DNA from: Bdellovibrionaceae bacterium UBA2351
Lineage (GTDB): Bacteria; Bdellovibrionota; Bdellovibrionia; Bdellovibrionales; Bdellovibrionaceae
Direction: 5' to 3'
NCBI GenBank assembly: GCA_002344565.1
Contig: DDTZ01000179.1
Coordinates: 2,543 to 19,081, forward strand
Length of the DNA: 16,539 nucleotides
How positions within the stretch are numbered: position 1 is the first letter of the stretch; each line of letters starts with the position of its first letter. Shown piece by piece: positions 7,198 to 13,901 of the stretch. The notes under the pieces were generated by a model. That model was not told the origin of the DNA and did not search any database. It was given only the letters and a program-made list of their open reading frames with translations. The position numbers were made by a program, and so were the translations under genes.

Positions 7198-7250
7198 GTT
7201 ATCTAATGTTTCGGCTGAAAGTCTAGGTCGATACACTCAAGAGTTCTTGA
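7198..7250 (-). promoter_or_regulatory. Two-part promoter/operator module upstream of the receiver gene
   Basis: Minus-strand reading gives the inverted repeat TCAAGAACTCTTGA (7250-7237), 22 bases, then CCGAAACATTAGATAAC (7214-7198). The inverted repeat is base-for-base identical to the copy before the MCP gene. The 17-base box matches it at 11 of 17 positions, while the 22-base spacer matches at only 4 of 22, about chance. The box ends 28 bases before the receiver ATG. The inverted repeat lies just outside the possible ftsQ start at 7252, so a bound regulator could also affect the divergent division genes. Confidence 0.6.
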
Positions 7251-7264
7251 TATGGGATGTTTCA

Positions 7265-7293
7265 TTGTGAAACGTTATTTCTTGTCTTATACT
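7265..7293 (+). promoter_or_regulatory. Candidate sigma70-type promoter for ftsQ
   Basis: TTGTGA (7265-7270; 4/6) and TATACT (7288-7293; 5/6) are separated by 17 bases. Initiation would be expected near 7300, only about 6 bases before the ATG at 7306, giving an almost leaderless ftsQ transcript. If ftsQ instead starts at 7252 or 7267, this element lies inside the gene and is probably not its main promoter. Confidence 0.35.
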
Positions 7294-7305
7294 TTTCATA
7301 GAACC

Positions 7306-8058
7306 ATGCTGAAAAATCTTGCCAAAATCTGCCTTACTCTTGTTGTGATCCCGGGTCTAATTGCTGGTGCCGTATGGTACTTAAATGAAAGACATTTTTT
7401 TGATTTAACAGAATTGGATTTCAAAACAGAATTCAGCCGCGAAAGCCCCAGTGGTAAGCCGATCCTAGAAAACGAAATTAATTTGTTATCTAAAAAGTTA
7501 GCGGAATTTAAGGGTACGTCTTTATTTGAAGTGAATCTGGAAAAAATTCAACAGACAATTGAATCTGAAAATTGGGTTAAATCGGTCGAGATATATCGTG
7601 AATGGCCAAATAAATTAAAAATAGTTATTGATGCGTACGATGTTGTGCTTCTGTACTGGATGAATGAGAAAAAGATATTTCCGATTTTGGAAAATAATAG
7701 ATTGCTTGAGCCATTAACAGTAGGTCAAGCACCAGATCGCACGATTACTGTCGAGAAAAAAATATTTGCTGAACCTAAAGTTAGGAAGAAAGCGATTGAT
7801 TTATTAAACAGTTTGCCAAGCGCAGGATCATTCTCGACTGCAAAAATTTCGGAAGTTGGATACGACTCTAAAGAAGGCTTTTGGACTGAACTTCTGAATC
7901 GTGAGCTTCGAGTGAAATTAGGAAATGAAAATTTCGAAAGTAAATCATTAAGAGTTTCACAAGTTTTGGATTACATCGAGAATAAACAAATTGAAGCACG
8001 CGTCATAGATGCTAACCTTTCTCAAAAAGTTCTTGTCAGGTTGCGTAAGGAACCCTAA
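7306..8058 (+). CDS. ftsQ: FtsQ, bitopic divisome protein with POTRA domain
   Basis: FtsQ links early and late division proteins (the FtsB/FtsL complex in well-studied bacteria) across the inner membrane. From this start it has 250 aa: a transmembrane helix at about 4-25, then a POTRA domain with KGTSLFEVN (69-77) and WVKSVEIYREWPNKLKI (90-106), the family's NL.vd..PWVk.v.V.R.wPntL.I pattern, followed by the beta-rich C-terminal domain. The start is uncertain. ATG 7252 (268 aa) and GTG 7267 are in frame, but the extra N-terminal residues are Cys/Phe/Tyr/His-rich, unlike a normal cytoplasmic tail, and contain a candidate promoter. ATG 7306 lacks a ribosome site, so a near-leaderless mRNA is implied. 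It lies upstream of ftsA with a likely terminator between. Confidence 0.88.
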   Translation: MLKNLAKICLTLVVIPGLIAGAVWYLNERHFFDLTELDFKTEFSRESPSGKPILENEINLLSKKLAEFKGTSLFEVNLEKIQQTIESENWVKSVEIYREWPNKLKIVIDAYDVVLLYWMNEKKIFPILENNRLLEPLTVGQAPDRTITVEKKIFAEPKVRKKAIDLLNSLPSAGSFSTAKISEVGYDSKEGFWTELLNRELRVKLGNENFESKSLRVSQVLDYIENKQIEARVIDANLSQKVLVRLRKEP

Positions 8059-8069
8059 GCTAAAGTTAT

Positions 8070-8102
8070 AGGACCAAAAGTATTGGGTCCTGCTATTTTT
8101 TT
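8070..8102 (+). terminator. Probable (leaky) intrinsic terminator between ftsQ and ftsA
   Basis: AGGACC (8070-8075) pairs with GGTCCT (8086-8091) around a 10-base loop, followed after GCTA by seven Ts (8096-8102). The 6-bp stem and the 4-base gap before the T-run make it a modest terminator, which may attenuate rather than end transcription from ftsQ into ftsA. Confidence 0.5.
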
Positions 8103-8125
8103 AAAGTCTAGGATGATTTTAAAAC

Positions 8126-8147
8126 GTGAGTGCATATGTTCACTCAC
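8126..8147 (+). promoter_or_regulatory. Inverted repeat in the ftsA leader (operator or mRNA hairpin)
   Basis: GTGAGTG (8126-8132) and CACTCAC (8141-8147) form a perfect 7-bp inverted repeat around CATATGTT, 19 bases before the ftsA ATG and just ahead of its TTAAGGA ribosome site (8154-8160). There is no T-run, so it is not a terminator. It may be a protein-binding site or a leader hairpin affecting ftsAZ expression. Confidence 0.45.
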
Positions 8148-8166
8148 AAAAGCTTAAGGACAAGGA

Positions 8167-9429
8167 ATGACTGGTCTAAAAAGTGGACACAAATCTAAAT
8201 TTCCCGTACTCGCTGGTATAGATATCGGTTCGACGAAAGTATGTTTCGTCATTGGTATCGTCAACGAAGACAATAAAATTGAAATCGTAGGTGTTGGACG
8301 TGCTCCAAATGCTGGCATTCGACAAGGTATCGTAGTTAATATCGAAGCGACGCAAAACTCTATTAAGAAAGCAAAAGATGAAGCGGAATTAATGGCGGGT
8401 TACCAAGTGGAAGAAGCTTGGGTAGGCGTAAGTGGAACGCACATCAAATCATTTGATTCAAAAGGCATGATTGCCATCAAGAACAAAGAAGTCGCTGCCT
8501 CTGATATTGAACGCGTAATTGAAGCGGCAAAAGCCGTTGCGGTTCCTGCGGATCGACAAGTGTTGCATGTATTACCTCGTGAATACAAAGTAGATACTCA
8601 AGATGGAATTTCTGATCCAATTGGTATGTCGGGTATTCGTTTGGAAGCGAATGTACATATTGTTACAGGTGGACAAACAGCAATTAACAATACAATTAAA
8701 TGTGTAGAGAAAACTGGGGTTAAAATTAACAATCTAGTCCTAGATCCTTTGGCGGCATCAATTGCGGTTGTTTCAGAAGATGAAAAATCGTTAGGTGTAT
8801 GTGTTGTAGATATGGGCGGCGGAACGTGTAATTTACTATATTATGTAAACGGCAGCGTGGCTCATACAAGCGTAATCCCAGTCGGTGGACAGCACTTTAC
8901 TCATGATGTTGCTATTGGTTTACGCACGCCTCAGTTGGCGGCAGAAACTTTAAAAGTTAATCACGGCTACGCGATTGGTTCACAAGTGGAAGATACCGAA
9001 ACGATCGATGTGCAAGGTGTGGGCGGACGCAAATCTCGAGAAATTCCAAAGCGTGATTTAGCGGATGTTATCGAAGCGCGCGCCGAAGAAACTTTAAATT
9101 TAATTTATCACGATATGAAAATGAGCGGTCTGTTGCCGATGTTGGGCTCTGGTGTTGTTCTTACGGGCGGCGCGAGTCAGTTGGCGGGACTCGTTGAGAT
9201 GGCGGAATTCATTTTTGAGATTCCGGTTCGTCGTGGTGTGCCTGCTAATGTAGGCGGATTAACTGATGTCGTGAAATCGGCAGAATATGCCACTTCAGTT
9301 GGTTTGATTCAGTATGGATATAATCAAAATAAAAATATTTACATAAAACTTGGTCAGGAAATGAAAAGCTCGGAATCTGGAGATGGGCTGACAAGAAAGA
9401 TTAAAGATTTTTTCGGGCAAATTTTTTAA
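8167..9429 (+). CDS. ftsA: FtsA, actin-like membrane anchor of the Z-ring
   Basis: FtsA tethers FtsZ to the inner membrane and recruits later division proteins. At 420 aa it has the normal length. The actin-fold ATP site is visible: AGIDIGSTKVCFVIG (residues 16-30, phosphate 1), VVDMGGGTCNL (213-223, phosphate 2) and GSGVVLTGGASQ (327-338, adenosine motif). The FtsA-specific 1C subdomain lies between about 95 and 175. The C-terminus, GLTRKIKDFFGQIF (407-420), is the amphipathic membrane-targeting helix, separated from the core by a polar linker. TTAAGGA sits 6 bases before the ATG. The leader between ftsQ and ftsA contains a weak terminator and a 7-bp inverted repeat, so ftsA may have its own regulation. 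ftsZ follows after 13 bases. Confidence 0.97.
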   Translation: MTGLKSGHKSKFPVLAGIDIGSTKVCFVIGIVNEDNKIEIVGVGRAPNAGIRQGIVVNIEATQNSIKKAKDEAELMAGYQVEEAWVGVSGTHIKSFDSKGMIAIKNKEVAASDIERVIEAAKAVAVPADRQVLHVLPREYKVDTQDGISDPIGMSGIRLEANVHIVTGGQTAINNTIKCVEKTGVKINNLVLDPLAASIAVVSEDEKSLGVCVVDMGGGTCNLLYYVNGSVAHTSVIPVGGQHFTHDVAIGLRTPQLAAETLKVNHGYAIGSQVEDTETIDVQGVGGRKSREIPKRDLADVIEARAEETLNLIYHDMKMSGLLPMLGSGVVLTGGASQLAGLVEMAEFIFEIPVRRGVPANVGGLTDVVKSAEYATSVGLIQYGYNQNKNIYIKLGQEMKSSESGDGLTRKIKDFFGQIF

Positions 9430-9442
9430 TAGGGGAGAGGGC

Positions 9443-11050
9443 ATGTTTGAACTCGAAGAGAACATCAATATAGGGGCAAATATCAAGGTAGTTGGCGTTG
9501 GTGGCGGCGGTAGTAACGCAGTTACAACAATGATCGAAGGCCAAATGTCGGGCGTAGAATTTATCGTTGCCAATACAGACATTCAAGCGTTGAACGCAAA
9601 TAAAGCATCGACAAAAATTCAATTAGGTTTAGATTTAACTAAAGGTTTAGGCGCCGGAGCAAATCCTGATATCGGCCGTAGAGCTGCAATTGAATCATAC
9701 AACGAAATCGTAGAAAAATTAGAAGGCGCAGACATGGTATTCGTGACTGCGGGAATGGGCGGCGGAACTGGTACTGGTGGCGCGCCTGTTGTGGCTAAAA
9801 TCGCTCGCGAGTTAGGTGCACTAACAATCGGTGTGGTAACTAAGCCATTTATGTTTGAAGGTAAAAAACGTGGAAAGCATGCGGAAGCTGGTTTACAGGA
9901 ATTACAAGACAATGTGGATACTTTAATTGTCATCCCAAACCAAAAGCTTCTTAGCATCGCTGGTGAAAAGACTCCTCTTTTAGATACATTCAAAAAAGCA
10001 GATGAAGTTTTATTACAAGCCGTAAAAGGTATTTCTGATTTAATTAACATCCGTGGTTTGATCAACTTAGACTTCGCGGATATCCGTACTGTTATGAAAG
10101 AAAAAGGTATGGCGATCATGGGAACTGGTTCTGCGAAAGGTGAAAACCGTGCAGTGGAAGCAGCTACATTCGCGATTTCGTCTCCTTTATTAGAAAACAT
10201 CAAAATCGATGGTGCTACTGGTATCATTATCAACGTTACGGGTGGTAGTGATCTTAGCCTTTATGAAGTTAACGAAGCGTCGACTCTTATCACTGAAGCG
10301 GCTCATGAAGATGCGGAAATCATCTTTGGTGCGGTTATTGATGATTCATTAGGTGATGAAGTTCGTGTTACCGTTATCGCAACTGGTTTCTCTGATCCAG
10401 CGGAAAAGAAAAACACAGTTCAGGACGCGTTTTCAGGAATGCAAAATTTCTTGAATACAGCCCCGATTCAAATGCCTGCTTTGAACATTCCGCCTCCATC
10501 TGTAAATCCAGCGATGAGTGCTTCAACAGGATTAAATTTTGAATTACCACCGATCTCAACTGTACAAAATTCAGTGAATCAATTTACTCACGAAATGAGA
10601 ACTGAAACTGTAGTTCAAGCTCCGGTAGTTGAAGTAGCTCCGATGATGCCTCAACAACAAATGACGACTCCACCGCCAGTTCAGCATGTGCAACCTGTGG
10701 CTCCACAATTTCCGATGCAGCCAATAGCGCCTGAGTCTCAAATGATGTCTTCAGAAGTCACACCTTCTGTTATTACGCCAAATGAGTCTTTGTTGAACTC
10801 GCGTGATATGCTAATCGCCAAAGCACGAGCGTTTAAAGAAAGCCAGGATTTAAAAAGCAAGCATACTGGTCCAGAGCAGTTATCTATGATGATGGAAAAT
10901 GAACATGCATCGAATCAGCCGTCTGCATTAGAAGAAGCTCGTAAAATGGCACGCGATGTATTGTCTTCAAGTTTCCATGGTCAAAACTTAGACGTTCCTT
11001 CTTTCATCAGAAAACGTCAAAGCATGGAATCTGAAAATAAAAGCGAGTAG
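9443..11050 (+). CDS. ftsZ: FtsZ, tubulin-like division GTPase
   Basis: FtsZ polymerises into the Z-ring and directs septal wall synthesis. The GTPase core (residues about 10-320) shows GVGGGGSNAV (18-27), NTDIQAL (44-50), the tubulin signature GGGTGTGG (106-113) and the synergy loop NLDFADIRTVM (208-218). At 535 aa it is much longer than E. coli FtsZ (383), because of a linker of about 195 residues (321-515) rich in Pro, Gln, Met and Val. The conserved C-terminal peptide LDVPSFIRKRQ (516-526), which binds FtsA, is followed by a 9-residue acidic/polar tail (SMESENKSE). A strong purine ribosome site (AGGGGAGAGG, 9431-9440) lies just before the ATG. The stop overlaps the next gene's GTG by one base, and a terminator-shaped hairpin lies about 33 bases past the stop. 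Confidence 0.98.
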   Translation: MFELEENINIGANIKVVGVGGGGSNAVTTMIEGQMSGVEFIVANTDIQALNANKASTKIQLGLDLTKGLGAGANPDIGRRAAIESYNEIVEKLEGADMVFVTAGMGGGTGTGGAPVVAKIARELGALTIGVVTKPFMFEGKKRGKHAEAGLQELQDNVDTLIVIPNQKLLSIAGEKTPLLDTFKKADEVLLQAVKGISDLINIRGLINLDFADIRTVMKEKGMAIMGTGSAKGENRAVEAATFAISSPLLENIKIDGATGIIINVTGGSDLSLYEVNEASTLITEAAHEDAEIIFGAVIDDSLGDEVRVTVIATGFSDPAEKKNTVQDAFSGMQNFLNTAPIQMPALNIPPPSVNPAMSASTGLNFELPPISTVQNSVNQFTHEMRTETVVQAPVVEVAPMMPQQQMTTPPPVQHVQPVAPQFPMQPIAPESQMMSSEVTPSVITPNESLLNSRDMLIAKARAFKESQDLKSKHTGPEQLSMMMENEHASNQPSALEEARKMARDVLSSSFHGQNLDVPSFIRKRQSMESENKSE

Positions 11051-11808
11051 TGGCTAGTTATTTTCTTTCTGATATTCACTTAAAAAGCCTAGATGATGAG
11101 TCATCTAGGCTTTTGCTTTTGTTCCTTAGAAATATTTGGCCTAAAGCACCCGGTGATATTTATCTACTTGGGGATATCTTTGATATTTGGGTGTCCAATC
11201 ATTCACTCTTTATTAAAAAATACGCGCCGTTAATAGACGAGTTAAAGAAAGTAAAATTGCAAGGTTTCAAAGTCGTGTACTTCGAAGGTAATCACGATTT
11301 ACATTTGAAAAAATTTTGGAAGCAAGAGCTTGGTTTCGAAGTTTACTATGACGTCGGTTTTTTCTCGATTGAGGGGCAAATATTTCGTTTAGAACACGGC
11401 GATTTAATTAATCAAAAGGATTTAGATTACTTAAAGTTGCGACGCTTCTTGCGTACACCTACGATGATTGCATTGGGGCATTGGTTACCTGGGCGGTTCT
11501 GGAATATGGTTGGCGAAAAATGGAGTTCAACCAGTCGTAAGGCAACTTTAGCCTATCAACAGCAACGAAATGCAGAGGTTGTTAATATGATTCGCGAACA
11601 CGCGAAGTCGGAAGTTCTTAAGAGGCCGTTTGATTGTATTGTAAGCGGTCATATGCACGTCGTAGATGATTTTGATTTTGAAGCCAATGGTAAAAAAATT
11701 CGTTCATTCAATCTCGGAACCTGGTTAGATGGGGCAAAAATTTTGAAATATGAAAATCAAAATTTTACATGGTTGAAATCAGACGATATCGATCAAATCA
11801 AAAGTTAA
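11050..11808 (+). CDS. Calcineurin-like metallophosphoesterase, LpxH-type (probable UDP-2,3-diacylglucosamine pyrophosphatase)
   Basis: This is a 252-aa two-metal phosphoesterase. The metal-binding motifs are complete and in LpxH order: SDIHL (D8, H10), LGDIFDIW (D42), GNHD (N81, H82), EHGD (H116) and SGHMH (H201, H203). LpxH hydrolyses UDP-2,3-diacylglucosamine to lipid X in lipid A synthesis. Length and the central helical insertion (about 125-190) fit LpxH-like proteins better than general phosphodiesterases. Differences from E. coli LpxH include GNHD for GNRD and GHMH for GHTH, so a related phosphatase cannot be excluded and no symbol is given. The GTG start shares one base with the ftsZ TAG (TAGTG) and the ribosome site is weak, so re-initiation after ftsZ is likely. 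Codons 12-22 contain a strong hairpin. The 3' end overlaps the convergent outer-membrane gene by 11 bases. Confidence 0.82.
   Translation: MASYFLSDIHLKSLDDESSRLLLLFLRNIWPKAPGDIYLLGDIFDIWVSNHSLFIKKYAPLIDELKKVKLQGFKVVYFEGNHDLHLKKFWKQELGFEVYYDVGFFSIEGQIFRLEHGDLINQKDLDYLKLRRFLRTPTMIALGHWLPGRFWNMVGEKWSSTSRKATLAYQQQRNAEVVNMIREHAKSEVLKRPFDCIVSGHMHVVDDFDFEANGKKIRSFNLGTWLDGAKILKYENQNFTWLKSDDIDQIKS
11083..11120 (+). terminator. Strong intrinsic-terminator-shaped hairpin inside the LpxH-like gene, just after ftsZ
   Basis: A perfect 14-bp inverted repeat (arm AAAAGCCTAGATGA at 11083-11096, complementary arm at 11101-11114) closes on the 4-base loop TGAG. The GC-containing core GCCTAGATGA is followed by TTTTGCTTTT. 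It begins 33 bases after the ftsZ stop and occupies codons 12-22 of the overlapping LpxH-like gene. A ribosome translating that gene would disrupt it, so it could act as a conditional terminator or as a 3' stabiliser of ftsZ mRNA. Confidence 0.7.
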
Positions 11809-12679
11809 ACTGAAGTGAAATTTCGCTAAATGTAGTTTTGGTAGAATCCACGCTGCTGTAGTTCTGGCCAGCGGCAACCACTAGAAAAAACTTGGGAAAA
11901 TAGTAGATGCCGACATCAACGCTATCCACGTAGTACTGGGTTTCTGATAGTAAGTCATCACTGTATGTGCGAGTTAAAGTGGTATCGATCCAATCAAGAG
12001 GAAGTATTTTTATCGAAACCGACTTTGAATGTTCAGATAGGCTATCTAAAGTATTTTGGATATTTGAAAAAAGCGACTTAAGAAATTCGAATCGGTTGAG
12101 TCTGGTTTTGATTGTTTCGAAATCTTGATTATAGCGGTTTTCATAGTATGAGCCTGAGATTTCAAACCAGTGAATAGGAAAAAAAGATGCCGAAATCCCT
12201 GTTGAGGTTTGCTCTAAGCTGAAATCAAACTTTCTTCGTGTGAATGTTTTGGATTGCTGCATATCGATTTTTTCGGCACGAAGTCGCACGCCAAAATTCG
12301 GTTTAAAGCTGTCACTTTCTATTCCGTAAAAAAACTTTTTTCCTAATTCTAGCCCGGTTGTCTTGGTTTTAAGTTCTTCGGATGTGTTGGTATATTGATC
12401 TCCGTACAGATTGGCTGAGAAAAAACTGGGTGTTAGAGCCTGAAAGCTGATTTTTTTTATGTCAGAATCAGAGCTATCATAGGAGTTATGTATTTTAGAG
12501 TATCCAAGAGTGCCCTCAAAGAAGGTATCATCGTCTTTCAGAAAGGACTCGTTATTCGCAGAGGCTTCAAAGCCAGTAGTGGTTAAATCAGAGCTTTGAT
12601 TTTTAAGAAGTCTGATATTATGGGCATGTCCGAGTGTTGTTGTTAAAATTAGAAAAAGAACAATGCCCAAGAGTTTCAT
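11798..12679 (-). CDS. Putative outer-membrane beta-barrel protein (unknown family)
   Basis: I do not recognise a named family. This 293-aa protein has a signal peptide (MKLLGIVLFLILTTTLGHA, cleavage expected after GHA) and no internal transmembrane helix. Much of the mature chain is alternating polar/hydrophobic sequence typical of beta strands, for example FEGTLGYSKIH, GVRLRAEKID and VGIYYFPKFFLVVAAGQNY. It ends EISLQFNF, with the terminal Phe and alternating pattern of a BAM recognition signal. It is probably co-transcribed with the preceding minus-strand beta-barrel gene (17-base gap). The stop lies inside the end of the convergent LpxH-like gene (11-base overlap). Porin, OmpW-like or assembly-factor roles are all possible. 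Confidence 0.72.
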   Translation of the reverse strand: MKLLGIVLFLILTTTLGHAHNIRLLKNQSSDLTTTGFEASANNESFLKDDDTFFEGTLGYSKIHNSYDSSDSDIKKISFQALTPSFFSANLYGDQYTNTSEELKTKTTGLELGKKFFYGIESDSFKPNFGVRLRAEKIDMQQSKTFTRRKFDFSLEQTSTGISASFFPIHWFEISGSYYENRYNQDFETIKTRLNRFEFLKSLFSNIQNTLDSLSEHSKSVSIKILPLDWIDTTLTRTYSDDLLSETQYYVDSVDVGIYYFPKFFLVVAAGQNYSSVDSTKTTFSEISLQFNF

Positions 12680-12696
12680 AAACTAAAGAGTAAAAG

Positions 12697-13419
12697 CTAA
12701 AAGTGGTAAGTGTAACCTAGAACACCTTGAATACCCGACATAGTTGTTGCCATATCATTTTGGTCGTACTCAACCTCACGGCTCTTTTGAGCTTGAGTAA
12801 AGCCAGTTAGAGTGCCGCTCACGCTGTCCGCGATATTACGTTCAATTGGTAGATAGCGAACATTACCTTCTAGGGTCATGCAATGATTTTCAGTGAAACA
12901 GAATTCCGCGCCTAAGCCTGCTTGCGCACCAAAATTTGAACCCGAGTAGCTTAGAGAGGCATCACCTTGTTTCACTTCGCCTTTTAAATATCCAAATCCA
13001 ACTCCAGCCTGCATAAAAAAGCGAATGAAGCTGTTTTCCAGTGGGTATAGTCTTAAAAGCGGGAAAAATGTAAAACCCGATAAGCTGTGATTGTAATCGC
13101 CTACTGTAGTTCCAGAACCTTTACCAGATTGTGTAAAATATGATGGTCTGAAAACTAAAGCAAATATCGAACCGCTAAAGCGATATTGATACTGTATAAA
13201 AAAATCATAAGCCGATGTTAAGCTTTTAGTAGAAACGCCACCTTGGGATGAGTTAACGTTATCGATAATAGAATTCAAATCCTTTTGGTCGGACGAAATA
13301 GTAGTTAAACCGCCCGTGATAGAGTGTCCGCCGCCACCGCCACCTTTTGCAAAAACATCTTCTGCAGAAAGGATGATAATGGAAATCGATAAAAGAATGA
13401 TAAACAAAATCCGTTTCAT
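12697..13419 (-). CDS. Putative outer-membrane beta-barrel protein (OmpA/OmpW-like 8-strand type)
   Basis: This 240-aa protein has a signal peptide (MKRILFIILLSISIIILSAEDVFA), followed directly by KGGGGGGH, an unusual six-glycine run. The mature region has aromatic, glycine-spaced strands (FFIQYQYRFSGSIFALVFRPSYF, here only the start of the barrel; then AGVGFGYLKGE, FGAQAGLGAEF and MTLEGNVRYLP) and ends LGYTYHF, the typical C-terminal aromatic signal. Length and strand spacing fit small barrels of the general outer-membrane beta-barrel domain type. One possible disulfide pair is visible in FCFTENHC. AGGAG lies 8 bases before the ATG. A strong terminator for the upstream TRL-like gene ends about 20 bases ahead of the start, so this gene needs its own promoter. 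None was identified clearly, and the region upstream of the hairpin (13469-13511) is the place to look. Confidence 0.75.
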   Translation of the reverse strand: MKRILFIILLSISIIILSAEDVFAKGGGGGGHSITGGLTTISSDQKDLNSIIDNVNSSQGGVSTKSLTSAYDFFIQYQYRFSGSIFALVFRPSYFTQSGKGSGTTVGDYNHSLSGFTFFPLLRLYPLENSFIRFFMQAGVGFGYLKGEVKQGDASLSYSGSNFGAQAGLGAEFCFTENHCMTLEGNVRYLPIERNIADSVSGTLTGFTQAQKSREVEYDQNDMATTMSGIQGVLGYTYHF

Positions 13420-13437
13420 AAAATCATCTCCTGAAAT

Positions 13438-13468
13438 AAAAAAACCTATAAAGTTGCCTTTATAGGTT
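13438..13468 (-). terminator. Intrinsic terminator for the TRL-like lipoprotein gene
   Basis: A perfect 11-bp inverted repeat (AACCTATAAAG at 13443-13453 with its complement at 13458-13468) around a 4-base loop is followed on the minus strand by seven Ts (13444-13438, overlapping the end of the stem). Direction and position, between the TRL-like gene and the barrel gene, fit termination of minus-strand transcription. Confidence 0.8.
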
Positions 13469-13511
13469 CTATTAATTGCAGTTTAAGTGCAAGTCGAGCT
13501 ATGAAACTCGA

Positions 13512-13901
13512 TTAAAGACCGGGAGCCGGCGCTGCTGGTTGCGCAGTAGGCACTTTCATTGGAGCTGATGGTGTAATGCCGCGATTTCCATAAACGATCG
13601 TGCAGAATTGAGCCCAAAATCCCAGGATATTAGTATAGGATTGTTCAACATGGGAAACTTGAGTGACATTGGCTGCTTTTGCGGCTGCTGTGATACTCGC
13701 ATCACCTAAAGCAACTAATCCTAAGTAACTAGAAGCACATGCTTGTCCATGCATTGCACCTCTTGGAGCGCCCGTTGCGTTGATCGGACCTTGAACATCT
13801 GAGTACAACATACCGCTGATCGGTTGTCCTGATGCACAGCCTGTTAGGTAAGCAGAAGAGATTGCTAAGCCGCAAGCTAAAATAAATTTAAAAAGTTTCA
13901 T
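13512..13901 (-). CDS. TRL-like family lipoprotein
   Basis: This is a 129-aa lipoprotein with lipobox LTGC (Cys22). The mature part carries the TRL-like family pattern: a GPINAT segment, Cys in GQACASSYLGLVALGDASITAAAKAA (about 52-77, quoted as a family landmark), then VTQVSHVEQSY and a final hydrophobic strand ending TIVYG. These short proteins are widespread lipoproteins of unknown function; the family name refers to a tRNA-associated locus, but no tRNA gene is seen here. The C-terminal 20 residues are Pro/Ala-rich. AAGGA lies about 6 bases before the ATG. A strong terminator follows, so it appears monocistronic. It is divergent from the Nudix gene across 123 bases, in which I saw no promoter pair good enough to call. 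Confidence 0.8.
   Translation of the reverse strand: MKLFKFILACGLAISSAYLTGCASGQPISGMLYSDVQGPINATGAPRGAMHGQACASSYLGLVALGDASITAAAKAANVTQVSHVEQSYTNILGFWAQFCTIVYGNRGITPSAPMKVPTAQPAAPAPGL

Noticed and set aside
7198..7250. A plus-strand sigma28 promoter (TAATGTTT ... GTCGATAC) for ftsQ
   Set aside because: The spacing is 15 rather than the expected 11 bases, and the elements coincide with the better-supported minus-strand module.
9619..10233. A 204-codon open frame on the minus strand inside ftsZ, plus shorter antisense frames in murG, ftsA and the oligopeptidase gene
   Set aside because: They lie wholly within strongly conserved genes, have no family resemblance, and reflect the base composition of the sense strand.
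13494..13511. TCGAG/CTCGA hairpin right after the TRL-like stop codon
   Set aside because: It has only 5 bp, a loop of 8 and no T-run; the much stronger hairpin at 13438-13468 explains termination.
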